64,000 bases of DNA from Bog-473 sp963706555 (GCA_963706555.1 OY970164.1:2666001-2730000); one strand, 5' to 3'; counted from the first letter of the stretch, positions 34,021 through 43,639 are shown. The notes: generated from the letters alone by a model not told the origin. Made by a program: numbers and translations.

Positions 34021-35232
34021 ATGCAGTACAGAGCGATTTCAGCAGACGGGCACATCAACGAGCCGCCGAACCTGTGGGTGGAGAATCTCCCGAAGAAATA
34101 CCGGGATCGGGGCCCCCATGTCATCGAGACCCCCAACACGAAGGGTCACGCCTGGATGATGGAGGATCAGACCCGACCGGCGGTGATGGGATTCAGTTCC
34201 TTCTACTTCAAGTCGTCGAAGCGCTACGACCGCGCCAGCATCATTGAGGGATTCAAGAACATCAAGGACCGCGGCATTCGCTACGAGGACCTCTTCCCTG
34301 GCTCGTACGACGCCGCGTCCAGGGTGAAGGAAATGGCAGAGGGCGAAACTGACGCCGAGGTGATCTTCAACGGCGTCAGCACGGTCTGGAACGGCATCAA
34401 GCTCATGAAGGACAAGGCCCTGAGCCTGGCGTGCTACAAGGTGTACAACGACTGGATGGTGGAGTTCCAGTCGTACGCTCCGGAGCGATTCGTCTGTAAC
34501 GCCACCCTTCCCACGACGGGCATAGATGACTGCATCGCCGAGTTGCACCGTTGCGCCGACATGGGTCTGCGAACGGCCCAGCTCGAGGCCTATCCGAGCG
34601 GGAACTTCAGTGAACCGACGGCCGAGGACGACCGGTTCTGGGCTGCTGCAGTGGAGCTCGGCATGCCGATCAACGTGCACCAGCAGTTCTTCTTCCCCGT
34701 GGGCGACCTCGGCTCGGTTGTCAACGCTGACGGAGTTCCCGGCCGCGACAAGAGGGCCAAGGCCCTCGGACTCGACATCGCGGCCGGCGAGTTCCAGGTG
34801 ATCCTCTCGAAGTTGATCACGACCGGCGTCTTCGAGCGTTTCCCTGACCTCAAGTTCATCGGGACCGAGAGCTATGCGGGGTGGGTTCCCTACTACCTGG
34901 AACGTTTCGACGAATCCGTCCGGCGTAACCGGCGTCACTGGACACTTCCGATGCTGCCGAGTGAGTACTTCCACCGCAACGCGCTGGTCGTCTACATCAT
35001 CGACGAAGTCGGTCTGCTGGAGCGATACGACGTAGGTGTGGGCAACATCATGTGGGGCCCTGACTTCCCACACTCAACGAGCAGTTGGCCCGTGGACTTT
35101 CAGCTCGGGAAGGAATTCCTCGAGCGGGCCGGAGCGACTCCTTCGGAGATTGAGCGAATCATGTGGCGTACGGCGGCCGACCTTTACAAGCTCCCCTACG
35201 ACGATCCGTCCTCACTCAAAGTCGCCGCCTAA
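34021..35232 (+). CDS. Amidohydrolase family protein (Amidohydro_2), canonical metal site
   Basis: A 403-residue close paralog of the enzyme at 15193. The metal-site pattern is intact: SADGHINEPPN, INVHQQF and WGPDFPHS. It heads a seven-gene plus-strand operon running to 43639, with short gaps throughout. The SD GGGAGG precedes the ATG. Unlike the copy at 15193 it has no MarR gene attached, so the two copies are probably regulated differently. Reaction unknown; the family suggests decarboxylation or hydrolysis of a ring compound or its cleavage product. Confidence 0.9.
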   Translation: MQYRAISADGHINEPPNLWVENLPKKYRDRGPHVIETPNTKGHAWMMEDQTRPAVMGFSSFYFKSSKRYDRASIIEGFKNIKDRGIRYEDLFPGSYDAASRVKEMAEGETDAEVIFNGVSTVWNGIKLMKDKALSLACYKVYNDWMVEFQSYAPERFVCNATLPTTGIDDCIAELHRCADMGLRTAQLEAYPSGNFSEPTAEDDRFWAAAVELGMPINVHQQFFFPVGDLGSVVNADGVPGRDKRAKALGLDIAAGEFQVILSKLITTGVFERFPDLKFIGTESYAGWVPYYLERFDESVRRNRRHWTLPMLPSEYFHRNALVVYIIDEVGLLERYDVGVGNIMWGPDFPHSTSSWPVDFQLGKEFLERAGATPSEIERIMWRTAADLYKLPYDDPSSLKVAA

Positions 35233-35255
35233 CTACACGACTCAGGGGGATGCGG

Positions 35256-37787
35256 ATGTCGGGAGCATGTGCAGGTCTTCGGGTCCTTGATTTCACGCGG
35301 GGCCGGGCCGGTCCCATGGCGACCATGGTCCTCGCCGATTTCGGTGCAGAGGTCGTACGTGTCGAGACGCCCGGCGGCGATCCGGCCCGGGAAGCCTCCA
35401 TCGATCTCGTCGTCAACCGGGGAAAGCGGAGCATCGAGCTTGATCTCGAGACGACGGAGGGCCGACAGGAGCTCCAGCGACTGATCGAATGGTCAGACGT
35501 CATGATCGAGAGCCTGGGTGGCACCGAAACGAAGCGGCTGGGGATCGACTATCCGACGATATCCCGCAGCAAGCCCAGTTTGGTGTACTTCTCCCTGACC
35601 GGCTACGGGCCGACCGGCCCGTTTGCCGAGGTCGACGCCGACGACGGGCTGGCCATGGCCAAAGCCGGCATTTTCAAAGACCAGGACGGGTGGTTCCAGG
35701 ACGGGAAGCGGCCTGTCTTCAGAGCACCCAAGGACGCCTCCTATTTCGCCGGCATGCTGGCCGTGCAGGGCATCCTCGCCGCACTCCGGGCCCGGGATCT
35801 CACCGGCAAGGGTCAGCTCGTCGAGACCGACTTCCTGCGGGCCTTGACCTGCCGACAGAACCCGAAGGTCCGTTGGATCCTGCGGGACGGTGAGCCGCTT
35901 CCACCCGACGCGACGGCGAAGACCGGCCAACCGCAGGACGATGCGCACACCTTGGCCCATCATCAGGACCCAAGGCAGCTCAACCTGATCGGCTTGATGG
36001 TCGAGTGCAAGGACGGGCGGTGGATCACGCACTCACTCACCGAGCCTCACTTTTTCCCCGCGTGGATCAGTGTCATCGGGTTCGACTGGATCTGGGAGGA
36101 CGAGCGCTACAAGGGTGCACCCTTCCAGTTCTCCGATCCGGCGGACAAGGATGAGCTCATCCGGCGCGTGCAGGAGCGAATGAGGGAACGAACAGCGGAC
36201 GAGTGGATGGCCGCCTACCTCGAGAACGGGAATGTGTGTGGCGACACGATCCAGACCACCCAGATGGCGTTGGAGCATCCACAGGTGGTCGAGGCCGGCT
36301 ATCTGGCCGAGCTGGACGATCCCCGGGTCGGACACATGATCCAGATCGGTGCTCTCGTCAATCTTCCGGGCGCTCCTGCGTCGATCGCCAGACCGGCGCC
36401 GCGTCCGGGTGAGCACACAAAAGAGGTGCTGGAGGGTGAGCTGGCTTCCCGGGCGCCTTCAGCGCCTTCAGAACGTTCATTGAAGGGCCCACTCGACGGC
36501 ATCACCATCGTGGAGGCCGCCTACTACTACGCCACCCCATTTGCCACCGCTCTCCTGGCTGAGCTGGGCGCCAGGGTGATCAAGATCGAACGCATCCAGG
36601 GTGACCCGTACCGCGCCCTCAACGGAGACCCCTATGGCATGCAGGGCGGCAACGTCACTGACCCGCTCCTGAACCTCGGCCAGAACAACATGGTGCGCGC
36701 CATGCAGGGCAAGGAATGTATAGCGCTCAACTTGAAAGACCCTCGGGGCAGGGAGATTCTCCACCGATTGGTCGCCGAAGCCGATGCGTTTATTCACAGT
36801 TTTCGAGCCGGCGTGCCGGAGTCGCTCGGAATCGATTACCCCACGCTGCAAAAGATCAACCCGAATTTGGTCTACCACTACGCCGCGTCGTACGGGTCGG
36901 TCGGTCCGTACCGTCGTCAGCCTGCCATCGACCCGATCATCGCGGCGTTCGCCGGTACGACGGCGTACCAGAGCGGGGAGGGGCATCCTCCACTGCGCGA
37001 GGCCGGTGCTGATCCCATCGCGGCTGTCGGTCACGCGACGAGCCTGATGCTCGGGCTCTTCGCTCACCATCGGTCGGGACAGGGCCACTACGTCGAGTCG
37101 GCGATGATCCAGTCCAACCTGTACCTGAATCTCGAGGACGCCTTCTCGTTCGCCGGAAAGGAACCACGGCCGTCGGTCGACTACCGGCAACTCGGGACCG
37201 GGGCCACCTACCGTCTCTACGAGACGGCGCCGATGGCTCAGGGCACGGAGCGTCAGACCTACGAGAACCCGGACCCTCGCTGGGTCTTCTTTTCGGCCGT
37301 CTCCGACGAGGAGTTCGCCCGGTTCTGCCAGGTCGCGGGAGTGGATCTGACCTCGGATCCCCGGTATGCGACGGTCGGGGCCAGGCGGGAGAACCGGTCG
37401 GATCTGGAGCAGCGACTGGAACAGGTGTTTTCGTCTCGGTCAGCCCTGGAGTGGGAGAGCGGCCTCCTCGCCGCGGGCGTCGGCTGTGTGGTTGCCGACG
37501 GCATGTCGCACTTCGCATTTCTCTACGAGGACCGTCAGGCCCAGGCCGATGAGCTGATGGTCCGGACCGAACATCCCAGCTTGGGTGGTCGGTACTGGCG
37601 CTACGCCCCGGTGATCCGGTTCTCGGATACGCCCGGGCAGGCGCTGCCGTACTGCGACAAGGGAGAACACACCCGGCAGATCCTGAGCAGTCTGGGGTTG
37701 AGCGAAGACGACATGACCCGGCTGAAGGACGATGGTGTCGTCACGTGGCCGGACCCGGAGCAATCGATCGCATCGCCGGTCGCCTGA
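35256..37787 (+). CDS. Tandem-domain CaiB/BaiF-type (family III) CoA-transferase
   Basis: An 843-residue protein containing two full family III CoA-transferase domains, at about residues 1-395 and 420-843. Each has the start pattern (LRVLDFTRG; GITIVEAAYYYA), an LADFGAEVVRVE-type helix and a YGPTGPF-type loop followed by a candidate active-site Asp. Family III enzymes usually work as interlocked dimers, so the fusion may be a covalent heterodimer. It would move CoA between acids. ATG 35256 is chosen over 35250 because AGGGGG lies six bases before it. The gene sits between two amidohydrolases, where none separates them at 15193-17575. Confidence 0.92.
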   Translation: MSGACAGLRVLDFTRGRAGPMATMVLADFGAEVVRVETPGGDPAREASIDLVVNRGKRSIELDLETTEGRQELQRLIEWSDVMIESLGGTETKRLGIDYPTISRSKPSLVYFSLTGYGPTGPFAEVDADDGLAMAKAGIFKDQDGWFQDGKRPVFRAPKDASYFAGMLAVQGILAALRARDLTGKGQLVETDFLRALTCRQNPKVRWILRDGEPLPPDATAKTGQPQDDAHTLAHHQDPRQLNLIGLMVECKDGRWITHSLTEPHFFPAWISVIGFDWIWEDERYKGAPFQFSDPADKDELIRRVQERMRERTADEWMAAYLENGNVCGDTIQTTQMALEHPQVVEAGYLAELDDPRVGHMIQIGALVNLPGAPASIARPAPRPGEHTKEVLEGELASRAPSAPSERSLKGPLDGITIVEAAYYYATPFATALLAELGARVIKIERIQGDPYRALNGDPYGMQGGNVTDPLLNLGQNNMVRAMQGKECIALNLKDPRGREILHRLVAEADAFIHSFRAGVPESLGIDYPTLQKINPNLVYHYAASYGSVGPYRRQPAIDPIIAAFAGTTAYQSGEGHPPLREAGADPIAAVGHATSLMLGLFAHHRSGQGHYVESAMIQSNLYLNLEDAFSFAGKEPRPSVDYRQLGTGATYRLYETAPMAQGTERQTYENPDPRWVFFSAVSDEEFARFCQVAGVDLTSDPRYATVGARRENRSDLEQRLEQVFSSRSALEWESGLLAAGVGCVVADGMSHFAFLYEDRQAQADELMVRTEHPSLGGRYWRYAPVIRFSDTPGQALPYCDKGEHTRQILSSLGLSEDDMTRLKDDGVVTWPDPEQSIASPVA

Positions 37788-37820
37788 CCGGCGACGTGCA
37801 AACTACGACGGAAGGTAAGT

Positions 37821-38999
37821 GTGAACGACAAGATTGATTACAGCCTGATTTCGGCGGACTCCCACGTGTTCGAGCCGGCGGACCTGTTCGAGACGAGGCT
37901 GCCCGCCCGACTGCGAGATCGCGCTCCGCAGGTGCGCGAGTCCAACGGTGGCAGCGCCTGGTTCGTGGAGAATGTCGTGCCGGTACCGTTCCCTGCCTCA
38001 GCGGTGACGGGCTCGGGGTACCGGTTCTCCGACCTCACCGACCCGGACCGACCGGTGACCTTCGACGAAATAATGCCGGCCTTGCATGATCCGGGCGAAC
38101 GGATCAAGGCCCAGGACGCGGACAGCGTCGACGCCGAAGTCCTGTACGCGTCACCCCATCTCTGGGATGCCATCAAGCAGGTCGAGGACGCCGAATTACG
38201 TCTCGAGTGCGCCCGGGCCTACAACGACTGGATATCCGAATTCTGCTCGTACAACCCCGATCGCCTGATCGGCATCGGCAAACTCCCAACTTCCAGCGTC
38301 GAGGACGCCCGTACAGAGCTGGTCCGTATCGTCGGCGACCCGGTGCTACGGGGCGCCGTGATCGACGCGTGGCCGTCGGGGAGCAAGGGTCCGACCGATG
38401 CGGCCCTCGATCCGCTCTGGGACGTCGCCAACGAGGCCGGACTCCCGATAAGCCTGCACTACGGCTTGGGCGACGCTCCCAGTGCGCCGACCACAGCCAT
38501 CACGCCCGGCCTGAAGCCTCCGGTTGCGACGGCGCTCCTCCCGCTGGTGGCCGCAGGCGTGTTCGATCGTTTCCCGAACCTGAGAATGGTGGTGGCGCAC
38601 GCCGATGCCGGGTGGTCCTTCCATTGGATGGAGTTCCTCGACAACACCTACCTCCGGCAACGGCACCTGGAGCGTTTCAAGCTCGACCGGGAGGACTCGT
38701 ATCCCAGCGAATACATGCGCCGTCATTTCTGGTTCACGATTCAGCAGGACAGGACCACCGTGAAGCATCGCGATCTCATCGGAGCCGAACATCTCCTCTG
38801 GGCCAGCCATTTTCCGCTGGACGCGGCGAACTGGCCCGACGACCGCCAGCAGGCCATGCGCGTCAGCGAGGAGCTCCCCACGGAGGACAAGCAGGCGCTA
38901 CTCGCTGGCAACACTGCCCGCCTGTACCGTCTGCCCGGCTACGAAGAAGGGGTCCAACCCACCCCCTTCGAGTCGGTCGAGCGGCTCGTGCACATCTAA
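37821..38999 (+). CDS. Amidohydrolase family protein (Amidohydro_2), variant metal site
   Basis: A 392-residue paralog of the protein at 16412. SADSHVFEPAD and ISLHYGLG are as expected, but the C-terminal metal motif reads ASHFPLDAANWP, so the usual Asp is replaced by His, exactly as in the 16412 protein. The change is therefore conserved. GTG start with GAAGG upstream. Third gene of the operon; it ends 35 bases before the MmgE/PrpD gene. It may be inactive alone and act with the canonical partner at 34021, or bind metal differently. Confidence 0.87.
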   Translation: MNDKIDYSLISADSHVFEPADLFETRLPARLRDRAPQVRESNGGSAWFVENVVPVPFPASAVTGSGYRFSDLTDPDRPVTFDEIMPALHDPGERIKAQDADSVDAEVLYASPHLWDAIKQVEDAELRLECARAYNDWISEFCSYNPDRLIGIGKLPTSSVEDARTELVRIVGDPVLRGAVIDAWPSGSKGPTDAALDPLWDVANEAGLPISLHYGLGDAPSAPTTAITPGLKPPVATALLPLVAAGVFDRFPNLRMVVAHADAGWSFHWMEFLDNTYLRQRHLERFKLDREDSYPSEYMRRHFWFTIQQDRTTVKHRDLIGAEHLLWASHFPLDAANWPDDRQQAMRVSEELPTEDKQALLAGNTARLYRLPGYEEGVQPTPFESVERLVHI

Positions 39000-39034
39000 C
39001 GAGATCGGTCGCCGTACATGCCCGAGGAGGTTTG

Positions 39035-40423
39035 ATGGACGCCGATTGGGAGACCATCACCAGCGGCCGACTCGTAACCCGCGAGTTGGCGGAATGGGTG
39101 GCCGGTCTCGAATTCGAAGACCTTCCTGAACCCGCCGTCGAAGAAGCCGGACGGGTAATGGCCGACTACCTGGGTGAATCGTTGTTCGTCGGGGCCACCA
39201 AACCCTGGGGCCAGTCGATCGCCGCGTTCTGCGCCGCCCAAGGCGGCGGTCAACCCGAAGCCACGATCATCGCCACGGGGAAGAAAACGCTCGCCTCGAG
39301 GGCGGCCCTCGCGAACGGCACGATGGCGCTCGGGTTCGAGTATGCCGACTTCAACGGATTCGGTCGGCCCTATCCGTTTGCGGTGACCGCGCCCCTCGCC
39401 CTCGCCGAGGCTCGTCAACGCTCGGGCCGGGAACTCGTTCTCTCGATCGTCATCGGGTACGAGGTGATCAGTCGCATCACCAGGGCAACCCTTGGTGGCA
39501 GTGGATCCCCGTTCTACGTGCCGGCCCTCTACGGCACTTTCGGGGCCGCGGCCGGCTCCGCCCGACTGCTCGGCCTCAGTCCCCTCTTCACCAATTACGC
39601 CCTCGGACTCGCCGCGGCGTTCACGGGTGGAACGTTCCAGGGCCACGAGGAGGGCGCCTGGCAGAGGTCGCTCAACGGCGGTATGGCCAGCGAGCGCGGG
39701 GTGACCGCGGCCGAGCTCGCCGAGACCGGGTTTCGGGCGACGGAGCTCGGGCTCGAAGGAATTCAGGCCTTCGCCAAGATGTACTCCGACGGCCGCTTGG
39801 ATGTCGAGGTGTTACTCGACGGCCTGGGCGAATCCTTTGAGATCACCCGGCGTTGGGCCAAGGCCTATCCCATGAACCTGACCCTGCATGCCCCGGTGGA
39901 GGCCCTGCTCAAGATCATGCAGGAGAACGACCTGCAACACACCGACATCGAGCAGATCGATGCGGCCTGGCAGAAGGTCGAACCCTTTCTCGCCAAGCAC
40001 AAGGTCTCGACGGTCGTGTCCGCTCAGGCCAGCCTGCCGTTCGCCCTGTCCGTGGCCGCCGTTCGGGGCTGCATCACGGTCGACGAGTTCACGGAGGAAA
40101 CGGTCGGCGACCCGGTGATCCAGGCGATGATTCCGAAGACGACCGTTCACCAGGACGACGAGCTCTACGGCCGGGTCACCTTCAGTATGCCGGGCCGGGT
40201 CACCGTCCGGACCAAGGACGGCCGCCAGTACACCGACGAGGTGCTCTATCCGAAGGGCAATCCATCGAATCCAATGACCGAAGACGAGTTCCGGAACAAG
40301 TTTATGAACATGGCCGGAAGGGTGCTCGGTGAGGGACAGAGCGACCAGCTCTACGACCAAGCCCGCCGATTGGAACGCATTGGTAACGTCGCGGACCTGG
40401 CCGCATTATTCAGCCCGAAGTAA
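39035..40423 (+). CDS. MmgE/PrpD family protein
   Basis: A 462-residue MmgE/PrpD family member. The N-terminal helical domain shows ADYLGESLFVGA and ANGTMALGFEYADFNG; the family includes 2-methylcitrate dehydratase and cis-aconitate decarboxylase. The ATG has GAGGAGG upstream. It and the second copy at 42251 flank an aconitase-like pair. This suggests dehydration of a hydroxy-polycarboxylate or a decarboxylation, but the copies are different enough to have different substrates. No methylcitrate synthase or lyase gene is present, so this is not the ordinary methylcitrate cycle. Confidence 0.9.
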   Translation: MDADWETITSGRLVTRELAEWVAGLEFEDLPEPAVEEAGRVMADYLGESLFVGATKPWGQSIAAFCAAQGGGQPEATIIATGKKTLASRAALANGTMALGFEYADFNGFGRPYPFAVTAPLALAEARQRSGRELVLSIVIGYEVISRITRATLGGSGSPFYVPALYGTFGAAAGSARLLGLSPLFTNYALGLAAAFTGGTFQGHEEGAWQRSLNGGMASERGVTAAELAETGFRATELGLEGIQAFAKMYSDGRLDVEVLLDGLGESFEITRRWAKAYPMNLTLHAPVEALLKIMQENDLQHTDIEQIDAAWQKVEPFLAKHKVSTVVSAQASLPFALSVAAVRGCITVDEFTEETVGDPVIQAMIPKTTVHQDDELYGRVTFSMPGRVTVRTKDGRQYTDEVLYPKGNPSNPMTEDEFRNKFMNMAGRVLGEGQSDQLYDQARRLERIGNVADLAALFSPK

Positions 40424-40447
40424 CAACGTTGTGAAGGGGGGTTTCCC

Positions 40448-41677
40448 ATGGGAATGACAACAGTCGAGAAGATTTTGGCCAACCACTCGGACCAGTCGAA
40501 GGTCTCACCGGGCGACGTCGTCGTCGTAGACGTGGATGTCGCCGTGTTCTTCGACTGGATGCGGCCCGACGTGCTGAAGGTATTCGACCCGGACCGGCTG
40601 GTCCTGCTCCACGACCATCAGGTGCCCGCTCCCACGGTACGTGCCGCCAACATGGCCAAGGAGATGAGGGCGTTCGTCGAGAAGTTCAAGGTGAAGCACT
40701 ACTTCCCAGTCGGTCAGCACGGCATCTCCCACGTGTTGGTGGCCCAGGAGGGTCTGGCACTCCCGGGTCAGATACTGGCCAATCCCGACTCCCATACGTG
40801 CTCGTCGGGCGCACTCAACTGCTTGGCCCGCGGCATGGGCCCATCGGAGATGACCTACATCCTCTGCAAAGGCAAGACCTGGTTCATGGTGGGTCCGACC
40901 ACCAAGGTGAACCTGGAAGGCAAACTGCCCGAGCGGGTCTACGCGCGGGACATCATCCACTACATCCCGGGTCAATACGGCGATTTCGCCGGACGAAACC
41001 TGGAGTGGCACGGAGATGGGCTCGCCAGCGTGGGGATGGACGGGCGCCTGACGATGGCCACCATCTCCGCCGAGCTCTCCGCCGAATTCTCACTCTTCCC
41101 GTACGACGACGTTCTGGCGGAGTACCTCGAAGGCCGGGCGAAATGGGACTACGAGCCCGCCTATCCCGACGCCGACGCGGAGTACGAGGCCGTGATCACC
41201 GTGGATCTCTCGTCCCTCGAGCCCCAGGTCGTCAAGCCGGGGCGGGTCGCCTGGAATTCGGGCAGTGTCGGCGAAGTGGCGGGCCAGAAGGTCGATCAGG
41301 CATTCATAGGCTCCTGCGCCAACGGGCGGCTCAGTGATTTCGCCGTCGCCGCCGAAATGGTGAAGGGACACAAAGTCGCTCCCGGCGTGCGCTTCATCGT
41401 GACACCCGGAAGTCAGGAGATCCTGAAGCAGGCTGTCAAGGCCGGCTACGTCGAGACCCTCATGGAGGCGGGAGCAGTCGTGACCAGCTCAACCTGCGGC
41501 GCATGCTTCGGGGGACACATGGGACTGCTAGCCGACGGCGAAGTCTGCATCACGGCATCGACCCGCAACTTCAAGGGCCGCATGGGGAGCGCGGAAGCGG
41601 ACATCTTCATGGGTTCGCCGGCCACGGTTGCCGCCTCCGCCGTGCGGGGTGTCATCACCGATCCCCGCGACCTGTAG
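40448..41677 (+). CDS. Aconitase/3-isopropylmalate dehydratase-like large subunit
   Basis: A 409-residue member of the aconitase superfamily, LeuC/homoaconitase-like in size. The [4Fe-4S] ligands are visible as Cys in GSCANGRLSD and the pair in TCGACFGG. HDHQVPAPT and ANPDSHTC match substrate-site motifs. Paired with the small subunit at 41707 it should interconvert hydroxy-dicarboxylates by dehydration/rehydration, for example alkylmalates. No leucine synthesis genes are nearby, so a role in isopropylmalate metabolism is unlikely. It is flanked by two MmgE/PrpD genes. Confidence 0.92.
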   Translation: MGMTTVEKILANHSDQSKVSPGDVVVVDVDVAVFFDWMRPDVLKVFDPDRLVLLHDHQVPAPTVRAANMAKEMRAFVEKFKVKHYFPVGQHGISHVLVAQEGLALPGQILANPDSHTCSSGALNCLARGMGPSEMTYILCKGKTWFMVGPTTKVNLEGKLPERVYARDIIHYIPGQYGDFAGRNLEWHGDGLASVGMDGRLTMATISAELSAEFSLFPYDDVLAEYLEGRAKWDYEPAYPDADAEYEAVITVDLSSLEPQVVKPGRVAWNSGSVGEVAGQKVDQAFIGSCANGRLSDFAVAAEMVKGHKVAPGVRFIVTPGSQEILKQAVKAGYVETLMEAGAVVTSSTCGACFGGHMGLLADGEVCITASTRNFKGRMGSAEADIFMGSPATVAASAVRGVITDPRDL

Positions 41678-41706
41678 GCATTGGGAACGAGAGGACAGGA
41701 GAGACA

Positions 41707-42213
41707 ATGGCCAGCACCTTCAGCGGCCGGGTGTGGAAGTTCGGTGACGACATCAATACCGATCTGATCATCCCGGGTTATGCGCTCTTCATGCCCCCCG
41801 AAGAGCAGCGGCGCCAGTGTTTTTCGGCCAACCGGCCGGGTTGGGTGGACGAGGTGCGTCCCGGCGACGTCCTGATCGCGGGCCGGAACTTCGGCGTCGG
41901 GTCCGCTCGGGCCATCGGGGACATCTTCCGTGGGTTCGAAATGGCGGGCATCGTCGCCGAGTCGTTCAACGGACTCGGTCTGCGCAACTGCGTCAACGTC
42001 GGGATGCCGGTTCTCCCCTGCGCCGGTGTCAGCGATCTCTTCGAGGAGGGCGACGTGGCCACCGTGAACTGGCACTCCGGGCATGTCGAGAACACGACCA
42101 AGGGCACGAGCATCGAAGGCGTTCCCGTGCATCAGGCTCTTCGGGACATCGTCGAAGCCGGGGGAGTCGAGGACATGCTTCGCAGGGAGGGATACCTCGC
42201 TCCGGCGAAATAG
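41707..42213 (+). CDS. Aconitase/3-isopropylmalate dehydratase-like small subunit
   Basis: A 168-residue LeuD-like swivel subunit: FGDDINTDLIIPGYAL, AGRNFGVGSARAIG (substrate-binding Ser-Arg) and VAESFNGLGLRNCVNVG. It starts 29 bases after the large subunit with GGACAGGAGA upstream and is clearly its partner. It lies between the large subunit and the second MmgE/PrpD gene. Confidence 0.92.
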   Translation: MASTFSGRVWKFGDDINTDLIIPGYALFMPPEEQRRQCFSANRPGWVDEVRPGDVLIAGRNFGVGSARAIGDIFRGFEMAGIVAESFNGLGLRNCVNVGMPVLPCAGVSDLFEEGDVATVNWHSGHVENTTKGTSIEGVPVHQALRDIVEAGGVEDMLRREGYLAPAK

Positions 42214-42250
42214 ATGATGGCGACATGAACCGTCGCCCCACGGAAGGAAG

Positions 42251-43639
42251 ATGACAGTGACAGCGTCGGTGACTGAACAGCTGGCTGAGTGGATCGTCAA
42301 AGCGCAGTACGAAGACGTTCCAGATCCCGGGGCCTTGCGCGTCAAGGAGCGGTTCATCGACTCGCTCGGCGTGCAATTCGCCGGACTGTCCGTCTCGACC
42401 GGTCAGATCATCAGCCAATGGGTCCGGGCGCAGGGAGCGAAGGAGGAATCCAGCCTCGTGGGGTCCGGCTTCAAGAGCACGGCGTCCTTGGCCACCCTCG
42501 CCAATGCCACGGCCGGCCACGCTCTCGAGTTCGACGACATCGCGCTGTTCAGTGGTCACTACGCCAATCCGCTGACCGCGGCCGCCCTCGCCGTCGGAGA
42601 GAAGCTCGGCGCGTCCGGACGGGAGGTGATCCTGGCCTGGCACGTCGGGTACGAGGTGATCTTCCAGACCGCAAAGCCCTGCATGGACGGGGCGCGCAAC
42701 ACTCTGCTGTGGCGCGGTTGGTTCAACCAGGGATTCCAACCCGTGCTTGGCGTGGCCGCCCTGACGGCGAAATTAATGGGACTTGACGTGACGCAGACCC
42801 GCATGGCGCTCGGCAATGCGGCGTCGGCCATGGCCGGGGTGATGAAGAACCGGGGAAGCGACACCAAATCGTTCAGCGCCGGGAGCGCAGCCATGCACGG
42901 CGTGATTGCGGCCGAGCTGATCAGCCTCGGTTTCACAGCCAACGAGAACATCATCGACGGTGACGACGGGGTGGCCAGGTTGCTCGGACTGGAGGTCGGG
43001 GATCCCCAAAGGGTGCTGCAAGGACTGGGCGATTGGGAAATGGCAACACGAGGGTCCACCTTGCGGTTGCACGCGTCGTGCGGCGCCGGGCACTGGGGGC
43101 AGGACGCGCTCCAGAAGATCATCCGGCGCCAGCCCATCGATCCTTCCGAGATCGATTCCATCACCGTGTCGTTCCCGGCCTTCTTGACCGAGATGATGCC
43201 CTACCACGACCCGAAGACCGGCCTGGAGGGCAAATACAGCATCGAGTACGACCTTGCGGCGATCGCTCTCGACGGACGAGCCGGGATGTACCAATACACC
43301 GACGAGGCCGTGCAACGCCCAGAAGCCCGCGAGATGATGAGCAGGGTCAGCTACATCCCGGTCGACGGCGATATGGCCAACGTGAAGTTGGAGAGCCGGG
43401 TGGAACTGACGCTCAAATCGGGAGAGGCATTCGACGAGACCGTGACCCTCTCCCACGGAAGGCCGGAGGACCCACTGACCGACGACGAGCTCCTCGGCAA
43501 ATTCCACGAATGCGCGGAGGCGTTGGTGCCGCTGAAAGAGCGCGAACAGATCATCGATCTGTGCTGGCGCCTGGACGAGCTCGACGACGTCAGCGAGCTG
43601 GCCGAGGCCGTTGGATCCGCGACGACGACCGACCGCTAG
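42251..43639 (+). CDS. MmgE/PrpD family protein (second copy)
   Basis: A 462-residue MmgE/PrpD family member, same length as the one at 39035 but clearly divergent. FIDSLGVQFAGL, ANATAGHALEFDDIAL and LHASCGAGHWGQDAL are visible. The ATG follows GGAAGGAAG directly. It closes the plus-strand operon that starts at 34021. The presence of two family members around an aconitase-like enzyme suggests successive dehydration or isomerisation of related intermediates. Confidence 0.9.
   Translation: MTVTASVTEQLAEWIVKAQYEDVPDPGALRVKERFIDSLGVQFAGLSVSTGQIISQWVRAQGAKEESSLVGSGFKSTASLATLANATAGHALEFDDIALFSGHYANPLTAAALAVGEKLGASGREVILAWHVGYEVIFQTAKPCMDGARNTLLWRGWFNQGFQPVLGVAALTAKLMGLDVTQTRMALGNAASAMAGVMKNRGSDTKSFSAGSAAMHGVIAAELISLGFTANENIIDGDDGVARLLGLEVGDPQRVLQGLGDWEMATRGSTLRLHASCGAGHWGQDALQKIIRRQPIDPSEIDSITVSFPAFLTEMMPYHDPKTGLEGKYSIEYDLAAIALDGRAGMYQYTDEAVQRPEAREMMSRVSYIPVDGDMANVKLESRVELTLKSGEAFDETVTLSHGRPEDPLTDDELLGKFHECAEALVPLKEREQIIDLCWRLDELDDVSELAEAVGSATTTDR

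Noticed and set aside
39035..40423. Very long open frame (38207-40423) suggesting an amidohydrolase-MmgE/PrpD fusion
   Set aside because: The upstream part is out of frame with the amidohydrolase at 37821 and is its shadow; MmgE/PrpD starts at 39035 with a strong SD.
39035..43639. Standard 2-methylcitrate cycle
   Set aside because: MmgE/PrpD and aconitase-like genes are present, but methylcitrate synthase and methylisocitrate lyase are not.
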